Source: a virus
IMG/VR virus record: IMGVR_UViG_3300005600_000030
Coordinates: 1-64,000 of that record
Strand: one strand, 5' to 3'
DNA: 64,000 bases
A model generated the notes under the pieces. The model worked only from the letters and a program-made list of their open reading frames with translations, had not been told where the DNA came from and did no database searches. How positions within the stretch are numbered: the first letter of the stretch is position 1; every line of letters begins with the position of its first letter. A program made the position numbers and the translations under genes. Shown piece after piece: positions 23,247 to 33,564 of this stretch.

Positions 23247-24637
23247 ACTCTGAACTCCCCAAATTTATTTTCTGCCTTGAGTCTCTGACCAGAATTTGAA
23301 TTATCAAATGCAGGGCCATTATCCTCTTCTCGGTTCAACGGAGAACTATTTTGGTCGACATCAAATAAACGCATCTTCGAACGGTCAATACCAACAACAA
23401 ATCGTTGATTACTAGTAGGGTCATTGTACCTATTCTTCAACTGTTTGACCAGTATCTGACCATTGTTTGCCAACTCTTCGTTACTTATTAATGCAAACAT
23501 TAAGTCAGCAGTAGCAGGTAAACCAAACGACTCGGATGTATCCTCGAGTCCAACGTCATCATTAGAGAAACCAGAACGGGTCGTTTGAGTCGCAGATACC
23601 ACCGGCACATCGAACTCTACCGCAAGACCACGCAGTTCTTCTGCGATACTCTTGATGTAGGTATACGAGTTGATTGCACCACCCATTGCCTTCATACGAG
23701 AAGATGAACAGATATTTAGATAATCAATATAGATGATATCTGGAACAAAGTTCTTCTTCAGTTTCAACTCATTTAGTAACGCACGGAAGTGTGACGCATT
23801 CGCCTGTCCGGTCGGATACTCTTTGATGATGAGTTTACCTTGGGTCTTCTGTGCAACATTCAATACCTTCTGGGTGAACATATCCTTGGATAGATTCTCC
23901 AACTGGTCAATAGGTACGTTCAGTAGGTTCGCATCGATACGTTCTGCAATACGTTCCTCAGCCATCTCCATGGTAATGTACAACACATTCTTACCTTGAG
24001 ATAGAATTGCACCCGCACAGTGACACATGAACAGAGACTTACCGACACCTGTACCTGCAAGTGCAATGTTCAGAGTCTTGTTCGGTAAACCACCTTTGGT
24101 AATCTGATTGAACAGGTCAAGGTCAAATGGAGTACGTTCTTCTTGTTCATGGTAGAAGTCGAAACGACCTTCCATGTTATCAATATAATCGTGACCGATG
24201 TTAGTATCAAAAGTAACAGATAGTGCCTTACTCAGGATATCAGGTAATGCATTCTTAGTAAGTGTCTGGTGTTTACCATCGATTACTTGAATAGATTCCA
24301 TGATTGCATTGTAGACCGCACGGTCTTGACACCACTTCTCGGTACGGTCTAACAACCATTCAAGGTTCTCCGCTTCCGGTGTAAAGATATTTGGTAGGAT
24401 TTCTACTGCATGTCGGTATTGTTCATCATTTAATCGATTACCTTCATCAATCTCAATCTTGAAGGATTCCATAGTGGGAAGTTTATTATACTTGGCAATA
24501 AACTTGGTGAACTCTTTGAAAAGGGACTTGTACGTCCCCTCAAAGTAATCAGGGTCTAGAAAGGCTGCAACCTTACGTGCATACCCATCATTAGTCAATA
24601 GATTCCGAAGAATCGTCTGTTCCAATTGTATTTCCAT
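23243..24637 (-). CDS. 41: Replicative DNA helicase gp41 (DnaB-like)
   Basis: 464 residues from the ATG at 24637 (AAGGA upstream; longer frames overlap the previous gene). The Walker A GTGVGKS and Walker B IIYIDYLN, together with GLPNKTLNIALAG just before and QTTRSGF after, identify the RecA-like hexameric helicase. It unwinds the fork ahead of gp43 and partners with the primase at 27894. Length is close to T4 gp41 (475). Confidence 0.95.
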   Translation of the reverse strand: MEIQLEQTILRNLLTNDGYARKVAAFLDPDYFEGTYKSLFKEFTKFIAKYNKLPTMESFKIEIDEGNRLNDEQYRHAVEILPNIFTPEAENLEWLLDRTEKWCQDRAVYNAIMESIQVIDGKHQTLTKNALPDILSKALSVTFDTNIGHDYIDNMEGRFDFYHEQEERTPFDLDLFNQITKGGLPNKTLNIALAGTGVGKSLFMCHCAGAILSQGKNVLYITMEMAEERIAERIDANLLNVPIDQLENLSKDMFTQKVLNVAQKTQGKLIIKEYPTGQANASHFRALLNELKLKKNFVPDIIYIDYLNICSSSRMKAMGGAINSYTYIKSIAEELRGLAVEFDVPVVSATQTTRSGFSNDDVGLEDTSESFGLPATADLMFALISNEELANNGQILVKQLKNRYNDPTSNQRFVVGIDRSKMRLFDVDQNSSPLNREEDNGPAFDNSNSGQRLKAENKFGEFRV

Positions 24638-24953
24638 CATTATCCTTAGTCTCAGTTCCGTACACCCATCCCTCACTAATACCACGTTCTAGGATATCCT
24701 CGAGAACACTACCAGAGTATTCTTGAAGACCTTCATCATCAGAACTCAAGTGGGGGTCAGGGGAAGTGACAACGCGAAAGTCAAAGGTAAGACAATCACG
24801 TTCCCCGTCATACTTGATAGTTCCGAAGCGAAGTACAGTTTCGGAGAATTTACCACGCAGGATTCTTACATCCCACGCGGCCTCATTATCTACATATTCA
24901 ACAGGGATTAACTCATAGTCAACCCCTTCACTCACCTTGTCGATATTAATCAT
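24591..24953 (-). CDS. Hypothetical acidic protein between UvsX and helicase
   Basis: 120 residues, very acidic, with a beta-rich middle and a disordered tail (DDSSESID). No domain recognised. It overlaps uvsX at its start and gp41 at its end. Confidence 0.65.
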   Translation of the reverse strand: MINIDKVSEGVDYELIPVEYVDNEAAWDVRILRGKFSETVLRFGTIKYDGERDCLTFDFRVVTSPDPHLSSDDEGLQEYSGSVLEDILERGISEGWVYGTETKDNDGNTIGTDDSSESID

Positions 24954-26013
24954 TTACATCTTCACCATCTATTTGTACTATTATATCAGGATCTACTTGC
25001 ATTGGCAATCCAATTTGATATTGTTTCTTAATAAAGTCTGCAAAGTCCGTAAATTCCCAAATAGGTGCCCAGAACTCATCGGTCAGGGTATCTTTCTGTC
25101 GAACCTTCGGGTCAACTAGTTCTCCGGTATTTTTATCTACACGTTGGTACCAACCATTACTTGGTTTGAAAACATATCCACCGGCAAGAGCAACATCAAG
25201 TAGTCCAGAGTTCTTCTCGACACCACCATCCCAAGATACTGAGATAGGAATCTTAGACTTCTCTTTGAGGTAACGAGACTTCTCGATGTTGATTACGAAA
25301 TCATAACCAGTCACTTCGGTACCAGTCTTCGTCTGTCTACGACCAATAATCCAGATAGTATCGGCACTATAATAGATACCAGTACCACCACCAACAACAT
25401 CCTTCGGAAAGAGACCGATCTCTTTATAGGTGTGATTGATAGCCAACATAGGAATATTTTTCATTGCAAGGTATGGTGTTGACATACGGAACAAACCCTT
25501 CAGTGCCTTCGCACGTGACATGTCCGCAACACCCTTCTCTGCCAATGCATCATCAAGTTCTTTCTTAGACGCAAGGTTACCAATAGAATCGATTACAATG
25601 ATAACTTCATCATCACGGTCAATCTCTTCTAGTTGAGAGATAAGGTCAAACTTTAGTTCTTCTACATTCGTGATAGGAGTGTGAAGAACACGACTAGTGT
25701 CAATTCCAAACTGTTCAAAATAAGATTGGGGTGAACCGAACTCACTATCGTAGAATAAAATAACTGCATCTTTTCTCTCCCGTAAGTATGCACCAGCCAT
25801 AAGTAGTGCAAATGATGTCTTAAAGTGTTTAGATGGCCCTGCGAGGACAGTCAGTCCAGGCGTAATACCACCGTCAATAGAACCGGACAATGCGACATTG
25901 ACCATAGGTACATCGGTGGAAACCATATCCTTTTCTGTGAAGAACTTACTCTTTGACATAACCTCGGCACTCTTGACCTTGGAGTTCTTCTTCAATTTAT
26001 TCATTATACTCAT
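24946..26013 (-). CDS. uvsX: UvsX recombinase (RecA-like)
   Basis: 355 residues. Walker A reads GPSKHFKTS, as in T4 UvsX; Walker B VIIVIDSIGNL; the loop NHTYKEIG follows. It forms the presynaptic filament for strand invasion and recombination-dependent replication with UvsY (48999) and UvsW (47491). The ATG overlaps the preceding stop (ATGA) behind GAGGAAG. A sigma70-like promoter lies 60 bases upstream, inside the sugar-dehydrogenase gene. Confidence 0.95.
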   Translation of the reverse strand: MSIMNKLKKNSKVKSAEVMSKSKFFTEKDMVSTDVPMVNVALSGSIDGGITPGLTVLAGPSKHFKTSFALLMAGAYLRERKDAVILFYDSEFGSPQSYFEQFGIDTSRVLHTPITNVEELKFDLISQLEEIDRDDEVIIVIDSIGNLASKKELDDALAEKGVADMSRAKALKGLFRMSTPYLAMKNIPMLAINHTYKEIGLFPKDVVGGGTGIYYSADTIWIIGRRQTKTGTEVTGYDFVINIEKSRYLKEKSKIPISVSWDGGVEKNSGLLDVALAGGYVFKPSNGWYQRVDKNTGELVDPKVRQKDTLTDEFWAPIWEFTDFADFIKKQYQIGLPMQVDPDIIVQIDGEDVND

Positions 26014-26957
26014 ACGTCTTCCTCATCTCCAAATGATATATTATTTACTTTTTCACGTTCATCTAACTCGTATATTATACGATATTTGTTGTTGATTGTC
26101 AATACATTTTCCAACAATTCGAACTTATTATCTTTCCCGCGAGTCTCCGAGAATCTCAACAGTGCCATCGTATCCTTGGGAAGACACGCACCACCAAACC
26201 CACGTTTCTTATCTGGGCCAGGAACTCTGGTATGTTTTATTCCAATACGGTCGTCCGCACCCATTGCACGGGTAATCATATTGTAACTACAATCAAAAGA
26301 ATCCACCACATCACGTAATTGATTGAAGAAGGTTAGTTTAGTTGCAAGGAATGCATTGGTCGCATACTTCACGAACGATGCCTCACAACCAGACATTCGA
26401 TAATACTTATCTGACTTACATGCACTGAAGATGTCATAGACTTGTTGAAGTTCATCACACGCAGCAGGAGTACCACCGAATACATGATGTTCCGCATTAA
26501 CAAAATCTTCACACGCAGACTTCTCGGTCAGGAACTCAGGATTATAGATGAACCTGTCGTAGTCTTCGGGACGAATAGAGTTGTACAGACGGTCGATGAT
26601 ATCTGGTGTCACTGTTGATTTGACAACAACAAATGCATTAGTGTGGTGTGTCAGTTTGAGTACCGCATCCTCTACGATAGACGCATCTACAAAACCTGTC
26701 TCTGCATTCTGCGGAGTAGGTGCACAGATAAAGACCACCTGTGGTTTCCAGTCAATCAACTGGTCAATGTTTGTACCATCTTTAGGGTCAACAATAAAGT
26801 GTTCTACCATAGGATGATAGAATGCGTACTCTACTGCTTTACCCACGAACCCATGTCCTACAATTCCCATTCTTAGGGGATTATTAGGACTTACAGGTTG
26901 TGGTTTGTTTTCGGTCTCACCCTGTTGTGGGACGTGTTGGTCGAAATCATCAGCCAT
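26010..26957 (-). CDS. UDP-glucose 6-dehydrogenase-like enzyme
   Basis: 315 residues. After a 28-residue proline-rich extension come the NAD-binding GHGFVGK and, near the C-terminus, GGACLPKD with the catalytic Cys of UDP-glucose/GDP-mannose dehydrogenases. Shorter than bacterial Ugd (about 390-450), lacking part of the C-terminal UDP-binding domain. Likely makes UDP-glucuronate. Paired with the epimerase upstream by an 8-base overlap. Confidence 0.85.
   Translation of the reverse strand: MADDFDQHVPQQGETENKPQPVSPNNPLRMGIVGHGFVGKAVEYAFYHPMVEHFIVDPKDGTNIDQLIDWKPQVVFICAPTPQNAETGFVDASIVEDAVLKLTHHTNAFVVVKSTVTPDIIDRLYNSIRPEDYDRFIYNPEFLTEKSACEDFVNAEHHVFGGTPAACDELQQVYDIFSACKSDKYYRMSGCEASFVKYATNAFLATKLTFFNQLRDVVDSFDCSYNMITRAMGADDRIGIKHTRVPGPDKKRGFGGACLPKDTMALLRFSETRGKDNKFELLENVLTINNKYRIIYELDEREKVNNISFGDEEDV
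26074..26102 (-). promoter_or_regulatory. Internal sigma70-like promoter before uvsX
   Basis: TTGACA (26102-26097), 17-base spacer, TATAAT (26079-26074): a perfect consensus on the minus strand, inside the last codons of the dehydrogenase gene. Confidence 0.8.
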
Positions 26958-27894
26958 TATATACCTCGTTATACAATTGGTACCATTTATAAAATTCTTT
27001 CACACCTACACTCACATCGGTCTTAGGTACATAACCAAGTGCTTGGAGTTTCTCGGTGTTCGCCCAAGTCTCTAGAGTGTCTGCGGGATGTTTGGGAGCG
27101 AGATTCTTAATTGCATCTTTACCCACATTCTTCTCAATCTCTTCGATGAAACTCATCAAAGGAACTTGTTTACCCCGACCAATATTAAAGACCTCACCTG
27201 CATCAATATCATTGTTCAGTACAACTTCAATACCATCAAGGATATCTTCCACGTAAGTAAAATCACGCTTCATATCCCCATAATTATACACGGTTATTTC
27301 TTTCCCGTCAAGTATATTCTTGGTGAAATCAAACAGTGCCATATCAGGACGACCCCATGGCCCATAGACCGTAAAGAACCTCAGACCAATAGTATGCAGA
27401 GTAGAACCTTGGAACTGACATTCGTTAGACCATTTAGTCCAACCATAAGGGTTCAGTTGTTTACCTGTCTCTCTACCTTCTGTCCACGGAATCTCTGAAC
27501 CTGCATAGACACAAGAAGTTGACGCATAGACGATACGAGCATCAGGTGCATGTTTCTTACATGCGTCAATAAGATTCTGAGTACCATCGATGTTGTTTGC
27601 ATGATATTGTTTTTCTTTACCAAACGAATCACGCACACCGGCATGTGCTGCAAGGTGAATAATATCTGTAGGATTAGTACCTTCGATGACATCGTTCATC
27701 TGTTCTTGATTACGCAAATCTACATCCAATACATCAATATCAAAGTGTTCGACACGATGATGTTTCAGGATAGGGTCATATAAATGGTCATTGTAATTGT
27801 CTATACCCATAACCCAGTGACCCTGTTGTTTCAACCTGTTACATAGTTGAGACCCGATGAATCCTGCCGCACCTGTTACTAAATATTTCCTCAT
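26950..27894 (-). CDS. NAD-dependent sugar epimerase (UDP-glucuronate 4-epimerase-like)
   Basis: 314 residues. GAAGFIGS is the Rossmann loop; STSCVYAG followed by YGWTK gives the Ser...Y-x-x-x-K catalytic set of extended SDR epimerases. GLRFFTVYGPWGRPDMA matches the UDP-GlcA 4-epimerase subgroup. With the next gene it could convert UDP-glucose through UDP-glucuronate to UDP-galacturonate. The exact sugar is inferred. Confidence 0.85.
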   Translation of the reverse strand: MRKYLVTGAAGFIGSQLCNRLKQQGHWVMGIDNYNDHLYDPILKHHRVEHFDIDVLDVDLRNQEQMNDVIEGTNPTDIIHLAAHAGVRDSFGKEKQYHANNIDGTQNLIDACKKHAPDARIVYASTSCVYAGSEIPWTEGRETGKQLNPYGWTKWSNECQFQGSTLHTIGLRFFTVYGPWGRPDMALFDFTKNILDGKEITVYNYGDMKRDFTYVEDILDGIEVVLNNDIDAGEVFNIGRGKQVPLMSFIEEIEKNVGKDAIKNLAPKHPADTLETWANTEKLQALGYVPKTDVSVGVKEFYKWYQLYNEVYNG

Positions 27895-28838
27895 TATCCG
27901 TTCCTGTAAATATATTCTAATGCTCTGTCTGCTTCTACAGTCAGAGGACGATTTTCGTACCAGTTACCTGTGTCACGGTCAAAATCTTTACACATGTTTG
28001 CAATCTGTTGAGAGGTTATAGGATAACCCTGTTTGACTGCATTACCCGCAACCGCAACCATAATCTGATACATCTTGACATACCAACCCGTTCCGGTAAT
28101 CTGTTGATATTCCGCACCCAACCTTCTAGGCCAAAACGGACAATCACTATAAGACACCCAATTGAAGTTGGTATTATTTAGACTGTTCTTACGATATGCA
28201 ACTACCGCCTTCTGCATATCTGGTGGTAATCTATCTAGGAAAGAATTACCTGTCTTCTCAACATAAGGATATTTCGCAATCAGTTCACTTACGTTAAGTG
28301 AATTGCCGCCATTGTGATAAAAGATAAAACTATTAGCATTTGGGTACCTAGCAGGTACGTAATACATTCGTGCAAGGTCTTTCGTCTGCGGATCTCCAAT
28401 GTCTCCCAAGTGCGTGTTGATAGCGTGCCAGAACGCTTTAATTCGTTCACGCTCGATAATTTCGTCAGTTCGAAATACGAGACGAAACTTAGGAAAGTCG
28501 CTACGACTACCAGCAGTGCTGTAACAAACAAAGTCATAATCTCTAAAATCATCAATTAGTTGCTCCTTTAAAGAAATAATATCATTAGGATAAACATGGT
28601 CATCCACATCAACACAACACCAACCACCCCAATATAAAGTAGACTTATTACTACGCGTACTATCGGTTTCAAAAACAGCAGGAGTAATAAGAGGACTAGA
28701 ATTTCTACCACCTTTTTGTCCCTCTTGTTCAGACAGCCCGTACAACAAGTCAACGAAATTGTCCCACGATTCGAGAGACATTTTCCGATGAGTCTTGTTG
28801 TCAAACTGATTTTTAAATATAGTTAATTCATAATTCAT
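27894..28838 (-). CDS. 61: DNA primase gp61 (cyanophage-type)
   Basis: 314 residues. WCCVDVDDHV is an acidic metal-binding motif and the following FVCYSTAGSRSDFPKFRLVF resembles the conserved nucleotide-binding region of AEP/RepB-like primases annotated as gp61 in marine T4-like phages. It sits first in the early replication operon with uvsX and gp41. It would prime lagging-strand synthesis with gp41. Confidence 0.75.
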   Translation of the reverse strand: MNYELTIFKNQFDNKTHRKMSLESWDNFVDLLYGLSEQEGQKGGRNSSPLITPAVFETDSTRSNKSTLYWGGWCCVDVDDHVYPNDIISLKEQLIDDFRDYDFVCYSTAGSRSDFPKFRLVFRTDEIIERERIKAFWHAINTHLGDIGDPQTKDLARMYYVPARYPNANSFIFYHNGGNSLNVSELIAKYPYVEKTGNSFLDRLPPDMQKAVVAYRKNSLNNTNFNWVSYSDCPFWPRRLGAEYQQITGTGWYVKMYQIMVAVAGNAVKQGYPITSQQIANMCKDFDRDTGNWYENRPLTVEADRALEYIYRNG

Positions 28839-28844
28839 AAGGAC

Positions 28845-28873
28845 ATTATATCAAAATGGGTCAAAGGTGTCAA
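28845..28873 (-). promoter_or_regulatory. Early sigma70-like promoter of the primase operon
   Basis: TTGACA (28873-28868), 17-base spacer, TATAAT (28850-28845), a perfect consensus on the minus strand. It starts the long operon running at least to gp41 and ThyX and ending at the terminator near 18111. Confidence 0.9.
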
Positions 28874-29390
28874 CCCTTTTATCATATTTTAAATGAGTAT
28901 GTTCACCATCTGCATAGACATAACACAAGAACACTTGTACATGTTCATTACCATCAAATGGTTTTCTGGTATGAAGAACTTTAGTGCCCTCGTATATAAC
29001 ACCGTCACCTTGGTCTAGATGAACATCGACCGGAGAAGTAGCACCCAATATTATAGGCCATGGGACACCATCGTTCTTCAGGTTAATAGATATCACCAAC
29101 TCACATGAAGGTCTGTCTAGGTGTTGGGGTAGTCTGTGACCATTCCTATACACCCTACAGTAACTAAATGTGGGTAGTAATTTCTTACCCACAATCTTTT
29201 CTAGTTTATGTCTCACATAAAATAACAGAGAGTCTGTTCCGGAGTATCCGTGACGTTGGAATGCGCCCGGAGTTATGTTGTCTCCCATATGTTCTTCGGG
29301 TGTATTATTTTCCAGTATAAGAATAGACCCTGCAAGTACTTCACAAAGGTCTTTACTTATAATACCCTCTACCTTTTTATAATTAACCAA
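28851..29390 (-). CDS. 2OG-Fe(II) oxygenase-like protein
   Basis: 179 residues if it begins at a TTG at 29390, which overlaps the polymerase stop and has GGAGG six bases upstream; ATG starts further up would lie inside the polymerase gene. QHLDRPSCE gives H-x-D and the downstream LHTRKPF the second His, the iron site of 2OG oxygenases, with a probable Arg nearby. Substrate unknown. Confidence 0.65.
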   Translation of the reverse strand: MVNYKKVEGIISKDLCEVLAGSILILENNTPEEHMGDNITPGAFQRHGYSGTDSLLFYVRHKLEKIVGKKLLPTFSYCRVYRNGHRLPQHLDRPSCELVISINLKNDGVPWPIILGATSPVDVHLDQGDGVIYEGTKVLHTRKPFDGNEHVQVFLCYVYADGEHTHLKYDKRVDTFDPF

Positions 29391-31872
29391 AGAAGTCCTC
29401 CAGTGATGACTGAGGTTCAGAATCCCAACCGACCGCATCCAGAATGGGAGTGAGTGGGTCAAGGAATGTTTTGTTGAACATCATATCATAATTGATATAT
29501 TTATCTAGTCCCAATTCACGGGGAAGGTTTAGTGGATAAGAGATTACATTCTCACCGATTGGATTAGGCATCTTCAGGTAACAAAACTTAATCTTCTCAC
29601 CATTCTTGATAGTCTCGTACCGTTTGGTCAGAGAACTTTCCTTGAGTGCTTTGTTGAACATCAACGCACCACGCACGTGGATAGGAGTACCTTTCTTGTA
29701 CACACTCTTACGGTCAGACCATTTGGTCACATCCGATACACCCCGAGGAAACGAAACCGCTTCGGGCGGTAAGGTCTTAAAATGGGACTTAAAGTCCGAA
29801 ATGTATCGTTGTGTGTCTACTTCGGTACCTTCTACGATGACCCGAAATATCTCTTTGAACTTGTCACGGACAACCTGCGGAGTACTGGACTTGATTGCCT
29901 CGATACCCATCATCTTGAGTTTGGGTTCTGCGTACTGGACACCCTCGTTATTGTGCACGTTCAGGATGTAACGTTTCTTGGCCATCCAGATGCCACGGTC
30001 TGCGATTACCTCCCGTTCCATCTCCATGCGATTCTCATAGGCATTGGTCGCTAGTGCCATATCCGCATAAGACTTTACAAGGATTTTCTCGAAGTGTTCC
30101 GAACAGATCTTGTCGAGAAACTTTACCGGATTACTAGGAGAAAACTTATCAACGAGATCCCCCATACGAAGATAAACAGAATCGGTGTCAATTGCCACAA
30201 CGTAGTCTTCATCCGTTTTAAGAAGTTTTTGCATTTCATTGTTTACTGCTCTCTCCGCCCATTTGATTGCAAGTTGACCAGCAAGAGTAATGGACTCTGC
30301 AACTCTTTGGTCGAAATATCTGAACCAACGATTCCCGAGGGCACCATAAAGTGAATTCATAAGAATTTTAATTGCCATCTGTTGATTATTCAGAGAAGTT
30401 ATGGTATACTCTAGAGTTTTAGATGGGTTAGTCTGCATCTCCTGTTGACATTCCAACATCTTCTTCTTGATTACTCTACGTTCCGAGTAATACATTTTAA
30501 TGATTTTGGGAACCACACCTTCTTTATCTTGGGCGAATCTAACACCAGTGGGTGCAAGAGCATAATCTAGATTCTGGTCAGTCAGGTCAACCGAACCGTC
30601 CAGAAACTTATCGACCGAGACATTGTTAACGAATCCGTCCATTACCGTCTCGGGTGACATATTGTATTGTACAATGATGTTAGGATACAGAGATGCCAAA
30701 TCGAATGAGGTTACCCAGTCGTGCGAACCAACCTGTGGGTCTTTCACGTAACCGCCAGGATATGAGGTCTTGGGTTTCTCAATCTTCTTAGGAACCGCAA
30801 CCTTGTTCTTATTCAGAAGTCGGTAGATGATGGTGTCCCAGATAGCAGTCGTACCCAGAGTATCGTTATAGTTCACACCCGCCTTGTAGGCCATGGTCAG
30901 GATTAATGAAATCAAATCAAGTTTAACATCGAGGAGATGTACCAACTCAACGTCTTTGATGTTATAGTCAATGAACTTCTGGAAGTCATTCTCATACAGG
31001 GCAAACAGAGAACCATGTTCCTCATAGGATAGTTTGCGTTCACCCAGTACTACGTGGGCGATATGGTCTAGTCGATAGGATTCTTGTTGACCCAGAGTAT
31101 TGTAGGTGAACTTCTTGAAGACTTCGAGGTAGTCAAGTTGTTCGATACCCTCAAGGACAAACTCTTGGTTGGGTTTACCGTTGATGGTAGTATTACGTTC
31201 ACGGATAAGACCCCACGGAGACATACGTTTCGCCATGGTATCATCACCGAGAATTTTAGTCATACGGTTAACCAGATACGGAATATCGAAGAACCGTGTG
31301 TTCCAACCAGTAATAATATTGGGGGCGTATTGTTCGAACTGACGTACAAACTTTTGAAGTAGGTCTAGTTCGTTGTCACACTTGATATAGAGTACATCAT
31401 CACGAGATACCGTATAGTCTTGACAACCCCAGACCCAGTACGTACCACAGTCTTGACGCATAGTGATTGCGGTAATAGGATATGCGGCCGCGCCAGGTTC
31501 GGGGAATCCGTCCTGAGAGAAAACCTCGATATCGATGTTCGCAGTCTTGATGAGACTGCGGTCATAGTCAATCTTATCGGGAAAGACTTCACCAATCAAT
31601 TGGGCAACATAGTTAGTGTTACCTGCAATAGTAAAGTTAGAGACATGTTCGTAACGTTTCTCGAAGTCCTTCGCCTCTGTCATAGAGTCAAACGTTATTG
31701 GTTGTACGGGTAGTCCATCAAGTGTAGTCCAACCATCAGATTGTTCTGCGGTACCGGACATAAACAGAGTGGGTTTAAAAGGAATTCTGCGTTTTACTTC
31801 TTTACCGTTCTCGAAACCACGGTACAGAAGTTTGTTGCCAAAACGGACAACGGATGTATAAAAATTAGACAT
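29383..31872 (-). CDS. 43: DNA polymerase gp43 (family B)
   Basis: 829 residues, complete, slightly shorter than T4 gp43 (898). Exonuclease motifs: [17 protein letters not shown] and Y-x3-D in YNIKDVEL. Polymerase motifs: [29 protein letters not shown] and KKRY. It is the replicative polymerase, working with the clamp gp45 and loader gp44/gp62 encoded at 38-43 kb. It is transcribed from its own early promoter at 31901. Confidence 0.98.
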   Translation of the reverse strand: MSNFYTSVVRFGNKLLYRGFENGKEVKRRIPFKPTLFMSGTAEQSDGWTTLDGLPVQPITFDSMTEAKDFEKRYEHVSNFTIAGNTNYVAQLIGEVFPDKIDYDRSLIKTANIDIEVFSQDGFPEPGAAAYPITAITMRQDCGTYWVWGCQDYTVSRDDVLYIKCDNELDLLQKFVRQFEQYAPNIITGWNTRFFDIPYLVNRMTKILGDDTMAKRMSPWGLIRERNTTINGKPNQEFVLEGIEQLDYLEVFKKFTYNTLGQQESYRLDHIAHVVLGERKLSYEEHGSLFALYENDFQKFIDYNIKDVELVHLLDVKLDLISLILTMAYKAGVNYNDTLGTTAIWDTIIYRLLNKNKVAVPKKIEKPKTSYPGGYVKDPQVGSHDWVTSFDLASLYPNIIVQYNMSPETVMDGFVNNVSVDKFLDGSVDLTDQNLDYALAPTGVRFAQDKEGVVPKIIKMYYSERRVIKKKMLECQQEMQTNPSKTLEYTITSLNNQQMAIKILMNSLYGALGNRWFRYFDQRVAESITLAGQLAIKWAERAVNNEMQKLLKTDEDYVVAIDTDSVYLRMGDLVDKFSPSNPVKFLDKICSEHFEKILVKSYADMALATNAYENRMEMEREVIADRGIWMAKKRYILNVHNNEGVQYAEPKLKMMGIEAIKSSTPQVVRDKFKEIFRVIVEGTEVDTQRYISDFKSHFKTLPPEAVSFPRGVSDVTKWSDRKSVYKKGTPIHVRGALMFNKALKESSLTKRYETIKNGEKIKFCYLKMPNPIGENVISYPLNLPRELGLDKYINYDMMFNKTFLDPLTPILDAVGWDSEPQSSLEDFFG

Positions 31873-31900
31873 AGACTCACTTCTTTAGGATAATGTATAT

Positions 31901-31929
31901 AGTATAACAAAAAGAAAGGGGGATGTCAA
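31901..31929 (-). promoter_or_regulatory. Early sigma70-like promoter of gp43
   Basis: TTGACA (31929-31924), 17-base spacer, TATACT (31906-31901), minus strand. Confidence 0.85.
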
Positions 31930-32474
31930 TCCCCCGTTTGAAATAATATGCTTTCGGTCTCTGAGTATTTACCAAAGATATTCCCTAGAGTTAGGGGAAT
32001 CTTTTTGAGTGTATCAGTGACGTTCTTCTTTTTGAAATGAGTATCGACTGTAGGATATTTCTTAATAATGTCTTCGTCTACAATCAGAACTCGGTCACGG
32101 TTATAGTTCAGATAACACATGAGGAAAGGAACACCTTTATTAAGGAACTTCTCCTTTCGTCCAAGGAAGTGAATCGCCTTATAGAAATGAGGCCAATCAG
32201 ACTTCCACGCACTCCACCGTTCTAGGTCGAAGTTCACTATGCGTCTATCAGTAACCTTCTCTACAAGTGCAAGGTCAACTCCATAAATACCATCAGGATG
32301 AGGAACCCATTCATAGTCCCCCGACCCTATGAAGTTTTTAATATATTTTTTGAGGGGATGACTCTCACCGACCATTGTAATGAATCGAGAGATGTCCTCG
32401 GAATCGTCAAAACTATCTTGACGATCCGAGTATGAACCCCACTGTGTTTTGAGTTGTTGATTCACATGGTTCAT
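31926..32474 (-). CDS. Hypothetical protein, possible nuclease-like fold
   Basis: 182 residues. The run GIYGVDLALVEK ... IVNFDLERWSAW has an acid...D-x-E spacing seen in some PD-(D/E)XK proteins; this is only a hint. It follows the ParB-like gene by three bases and precedes gp43. Confidence 0.55.
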   Translation of the reverse strand: MNHVNQQLKTQWGSYSDRQDSFDDSEDISRFITMVGESHPLKKYIKNFIGSGDYEWVPHPDGIYGVDLALVEKVTDRRIVNFDLERWSAWKSDWPHFYKAIHFLGRKEKFLNKGVPFLMCYLNYNRDRVLIVDEDIIKKYPTVDTHFKKKNVTDTLKKIPLTLGNIFGKYSETESILFQTGD

Positions 32475-32477
32475 AAT

Positions 32478-33473
32478 TTATGCCGCCTGATCTATGACTT
32501 CCATAGTTTCATTGTCCAAACCAAAGGAAGACAATAAACCATTGTTGTCATTTAAAGCACGTCTTGTAATCAAGTAAGCGATACTTGCACGGGCATTTCC
32601 AGCTAAACGCCCTTTAATTAGATTAGTCTGTTTGGGATTGACACTCTTATATTTTTTCAAATATTCCAGAATCTCTTCTCTGTCATATGAATGATCGACA
32701 TCTTCGTTTTTCATCAATAAGTATGCGAGTCCTGTGAGCAGATAACCAGACACCGTAGGTTCCTTATCATACACTTCTCGAATGATATTAGAAGACTCTA
32801 TAAAGTATTCCTCTGCAATACCATCCTTTCGGAAGTAGTTGGTCTTCACCTCGACAAACCCACCCAAAGACTTGCCGGATGGATTTAGTCCTTCTACGTC
32901 AAGTTCACAGTTCTTGAAAAGATCCAGTAGTTCAAGAGCGTCCTTGTCTCCGTAGACAACTTCGGACTTGAAAATCTCTTCCTGTTTCATGGACTCGTTA
33001 TCAGCATTACGTGACTTGAAGTAACGAGCTTCCTCTTTCTGACATTCCAGATCAGTCATAAACTGTTTATGCACCAACTGTGAAGTCTTGATGTGCGTCA
33101 ATCCACAAAGTCCAGCCATGATGATACGGCGGAGACCATCCCAACAAAACTTCTTCTGAGACGGACGGATTGCGATGTCCACCACTCCAGCGGAGTATGG
33201 ATCAAAACCATTCATTTTTTGAAGTTTGTTGATGAGTTTCTTCAGACGCACAATACGTTGATACGTCATATCAACCCAAATTTCATCTATTGCAACAACT
33301 CCTTCTTCATTAGGATTGTATTTTGCAATTGTGGTCATACCATCTAGGGTTTTAGACTTGAAGTTTTCGATACGAAGAATTGCATCGATTATTTCTTGGA
33401 TACGGATTGTACCCGTTAAGTTAGCAAGTTGTCCTGTGACTTCGCTGTGTTTAGTACTCTTACTTAATTTCAT
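32478..33473 (-). CDS. ParB/sulfiredoxin-like domain protein
   Basis: 331 residues. VAIDEIWVDMTYQR and, 50 residues later, FCWDGLRRIIMAG resemble the ParB nuclease-like domain, where the second motif is D-G-x-H-R; here His is replaced by Arg. The C-terminal two thirds are alpha-helical with no name. An AGGAG ribosome site precedes the ATG. It shares its operon with the 182-residue gene. Confidence 0.6.
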   Translation of the reverse strand: MKLSKSTKHSEVTGQLANLTGTIRIQEIIDAILRIENFKSKTLDGMTTIAKYNPNEEGVVAIDEIWVDMTYQRIVRLKKLINKLQKMNGFDPYSAGVVDIAIRPSQKKFCWDGLRRIIMAGLCGLTHIKTSQLVHKQFMTDLECQKEEARYFKSRNADNESMKQEEIFKSEVVYGDKDALELLDLFKNCELDVEGLNPSGKSLGGFVEVKTNYFRKDGIAEEYFIESSNIIREVYDKEPTVSGYLLTGLAYLLMKNEDVDHSYDREEILEYLKKYKSVNPKQTNLIKGRLAGNARASIAYLITRRALNDNNGLLSSFGLDNETMEVIDQAA

Positions 33474-33528
33474 ATAATACTCCTAGTATCATTTTGTTTT
33501 AGAGATACAACATGCATCTCACTATTAT

Positions 33529-33557
33529 ATAGTACCAAACTATCTACAGTTTGGCAA
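33529..33557 (-). promoter_or_regulatory. Probable early promoter of the ParB-like operon
   Basis: TTGCCA (33557-33552), 17-base spacer, TACTAT (33534-33529), minus strand. Weaker than the others; an overlapping TATAAT is offset by five bases. Confidence 0.5.
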
Positions 33558-33564
33558 CACTTTT

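Noticed and set aside
26010-27894. DNA-hypermodification pathway using the UDP-sugars
   Set aside because: No hydroxymethylase, dCTPase or DNA glucosyltransferase of T4 type is visible here; ThyX and dCMP deaminase point to ordinary dTMP synthesis. Kept only as one possible target of the sugars.
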